A stretch of 64,000 bases of DNA from Vitis vinifera. Lineage: Eukaryota > Streptophyta > Magnoliopsida > Vitales > Vitaceae. The stretch lies in contig NC_081810.1 of NCBI RefSeq assembly GCF_030704535.1, positions 8,256,501-8,320,500 on the forward strand. The letters are read 5' to 3'. The translations under genes were made by a program, and so were the position numbers. Shown here piece after piece: positions 61,353-64,000 of this stretch (the first letter of the stretch is position 1; the number at the start of each line of letters is the position of its first letter). The notes beneath the pieces are model-generated. The model was not told the origin of the DNA. It searched no databases and worked only from the letters and a program-made list of their open reading frames with translations.

Positions 61353-64000
61353 TTACTTCTTGGCATAAGCTATGGCCATGGGGTTCTGAGGAGTGATTTT
61401 GAAGCCCTGAAGTGCCTCCATGGCCATACTGGACTGCACATCATCCTCAAATTCTACAAAGGCAATGCCTGGCTTTGCTTCAATCATTCGGACTTCCCTG
61501 AAACCCGGGTATTGTTGGAAGAGCACTTGCAGCATCATACTTGTTGTCTGGTGGGGCAAATTCTGAATAAAAAGTATGTTGTTTGGGGCTGCCTCAGGTT
61601 CTCGTGCGCCCTGGTTTCCTTGTCGGAAGGGGGGCTGCAGACATAATAGAAGGATGCAGTTTAACATAATTCACATTGTTCATGAGCAAAAGAGTCCATC
61701 ACTCAGGGAAAAAAAATTCATCACCCCCAAAAAGAGAGAACATAAAAAATAATGCGGCAAAAACTTACAGTTGGGCCACCATTAGTTTCAGCATTTCTAC
61801 CATTAGCATTACCAGATTGCTGTGCTTCTTCAGCACGTCGTTTCTTTTCAGCTGGCGCATAATAAAAGATCAGTCAAACTCATCCAAAGGAGACAACCGT
61901 TTTTTATTTCATTTTTGAAAGTTCAATGCCTAACTTTCTGATGTAAGGCAAACCAGAATATCAAAATTTGAACTTTAGGTTCACCATGTTTACTAGTTTT
62001 GATGTTTTAGCCCACATTTGGCTATGAAACTAGCAATAATTCAGGAAACTAAAGGAAACATAAGTAATTTCAAATGAGGCATTAGGATAATATATATTGT
62101 ATTTAATATACATTGATGAAGAATGATATAGGAAAGTGCAGAATAACTTTGGGTCACCTTTTTCTTCTTGCTTCTTTTTCTTTTCTCTCGGAACAAAGGT
62201 TCCATCAGCTTTAGCAACACAATCTGACTTTGTTTTGGCATATTGTACCCGCTGCACCCAATTAATCATGAATAAAAGCATATTATACAAAATTTCTTAG
62301 TGTCGGTACTTGTAAATTTAAGTGTGTGGCATATGGCATTTTCAAAGCAATACTGAGTGCATGCAATGAGAAATAACAAGTATCACTTGCGAGCACAATA
62401 ACTGTTTTCAAGAAGGTATGCCATCGAGAAGAGTCATTTCCATGATTATACTTGATGACTGAATTCTTAGTAATAAAAATTAACATTCCACATAGCCTTT
62501 AGAGTTGGCAAAGATTGAGAAAATAATAAAGAACCCATACCCCAACAAAAGGTAACAAAAATAATAGAGATCTCATCACCATCTGATCAAGTTAAAATGC
62601 TCCACACTTGTATGATTCAAGCCAGATGTATGTAACTTAAATTCATATGCCTCTAATAGTCCACTCCTATAATCTTTATAATCAAATATTTCCATAGATG
62701 ATTTTAAAATGATTGGCTTCAAATTAAATTTTGGATAATCATAATATCAAAGTCAATATAAAACCCCAGTGAATTGAGAGAACAGGGAAAAGCACAAAAT
62801 TTTCTGCCAAAGATAAACAATCATATCTATAGTGAGGAGACTTAGTAAGGGACATAACAAACAGTTCTCTGAAGTGACAAGGGATTCACAAAGGATAATT
62901 TTGCACAGGATATTTTTCAAATGAATAAGACCTAGACTTTACTAATTAGGGAGTTTATTTGGAAATTAACCAAATGAATTTCCAGGACCCCCTACATGAA
63001 CAATATCCTTAATTAGGTTCTCAGTATCTCTCAATTAAGTGACAAATTGCAAACATATTTTTTTTAATTCTTTATTTCCATACTGCATATTGCTTGACAG
63101 TAATACTAGTTTTATCACAACTCCCAACTTCCTGTCCCAACCACATTATAAAAAGAATGCCCACAGAATTTATAATCTAAACAAAATAGAAAATAAGGCA
63201 GGCTGCATGTTGGACTTGACCGGAAAACAACAAACATGAATGCACAAGAAACAAGTGCTCAAATAGCATAGAAGATGATCTGGAAATTCAAGTTTTTAAC
63301 ACCCACCATAGGCTTATCATAAAAAGGAAAGTTTTGCATTTGTCGAACTGCATTACTGGCAGCTGTAACTTCACTAAACACAACCCATGCTTGTCCTCGA
63401 AGCTTAGGCGTCTTCAAGGCAACAACATCCAAAATCCTTCCATATTGAGAAAATAAGCAATAGAGAGATCTTTTCAATTCTGCCAAAGGAAAACAGAAAA
63501 AGGTAAATGTTCCCTGAATTCATGATAGGTCGAACAGAGAATGAAGTTAAAAAACTCACTCAGATAATGGCATACAGTTACAATATGAAAATCCAAACTC
63601 AAAAGCAAAAAAATGACAATTATATTTTATTTCACTCTCTCGATCTGATAGTTGCACAAAAGGTAGCCCACATAATCAAGTTTAAAAACAGAAACACAAA
63701 TAACATTACAAATACAATCAATATAATGGTAGGGATTTCCTTTGTCCCCGTAAAAGCTGAGAGGAAATGCATCACTCCGATAGTGAAGCACAGATATACT
63801 TATGAGTGCTTCCATATCTGGTTGTGGTGATCATCTGCCATTAACAAAATGAAACAGAAACAGCAGTTCTAGACAAACAAGAATGTTTTCCTACAATAAA
63901 GTTCTATACCAAATGCCTACAAGACAAGCTTTTTATCCTTTTGCCCCGTCCTATATATGCCAGAAAGTATAAACCAAAATCAATTTGCACATATATCTGC
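61353..64000 (-). CDS. U2B'': U2 small nuclear ribonucleoprotein B'' (5' end outside window)
   Basis: Visible exons on the minus strand: 63479-63307, 62251-62158, 61851-61769 and 61634-61353 (TAA at 61355-61353). All junctions are GT-AG and in frame, giving about 210 residues. The first exon (the start of RRM1 with RNP2) is not seen between 63480 and 64000, so it lies beyond the right edge. The visible part of RRM1 has [20 protein letters not shown] and then AWVVFSEV (RNP1). A Lys/Glu-rich linker ([20 protein letters not shown]) follows, then RRM2 with [10 protein letters not shown] and [12 protein letters not shown], ending in AYAKK. It binds U2 snRNA stem-loop IV, with U2A' in the known complex, for spliceosome assembly in the nucleus. 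Confidence 0.93.

Overview
The window is nuclear DNA of a eudicot. Genes have GT-AG introns, the intergenic DNA is very AT-rich and full of foldback repeats, and the gene families are plant-specific (EXO70B, CHX, WRKY group I, PADRE/DUF4228). Gene and repeat style resemble grapevine (Vitis); that is inference, not a database result.

Layout: 24-104 (+) is the last exon of an unidentified gene. 2466-4349 (+) is an intronless EXO70B1-type exocyst gene. 4660-5956 and 7338-8611 (-) are two tandem GDSL esterase/lipase genes with identical three-exon structure. 8.6-17.3 kb is an AT-rich gene desert with foldback repeats. 17333-17779 (+) is a PADRE/DUF4228 gene.

20009-39999 (-) holds four tandem CHX-type cation/H+ antiporter genes, each with three coding exons and both introns in phase 0. 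CHX gene 1 is open throughout but has changed three residues that its neighbours keep (Asp to Gly, Lys to Gln, Asp to Cys). CHX gene 2 carries an old, broken Ty1/copia retroelement inside its first intron, which puts exon 1 about 4.5 kb from exon 2.

40859-42370 (-) is an intronless membrane-anchored protein with two methyltransferase-like domains (FkbM/DUF7870 type). 45819-48367 (-) is a five-exon group I WRKY gene of the WRKY33 type, with W-boxes and a 71-bp tandem duplication upstream. 51579-55911 (-) is an eight-exon F-box/LRR gene of the FBL3 type, including a 42-nt last exon that plain ORF reading misses. A 277-bp foldback MITE lies just beyond its stop codon. 56-61 kb is AT-rich and holds a degenerate tandem array at about 58.05-59.29 kb. 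61353 to beyond the right edge (-) is a U2 snRNP B'' gene whose first exon lies outside the window.

The genes do not form a shared pathway. The two local gene families (GDSL pair, CHX quartet) are tandem duplications; the rest are independent housekeeping, defence or signalling genes. I found no convincing new multi-gene system. The most notable points are the diverged CHX gene 1, the copia-filled CHX intron, a near-perfect 27-bp hairpin at 547-638, and the 58-kb array.
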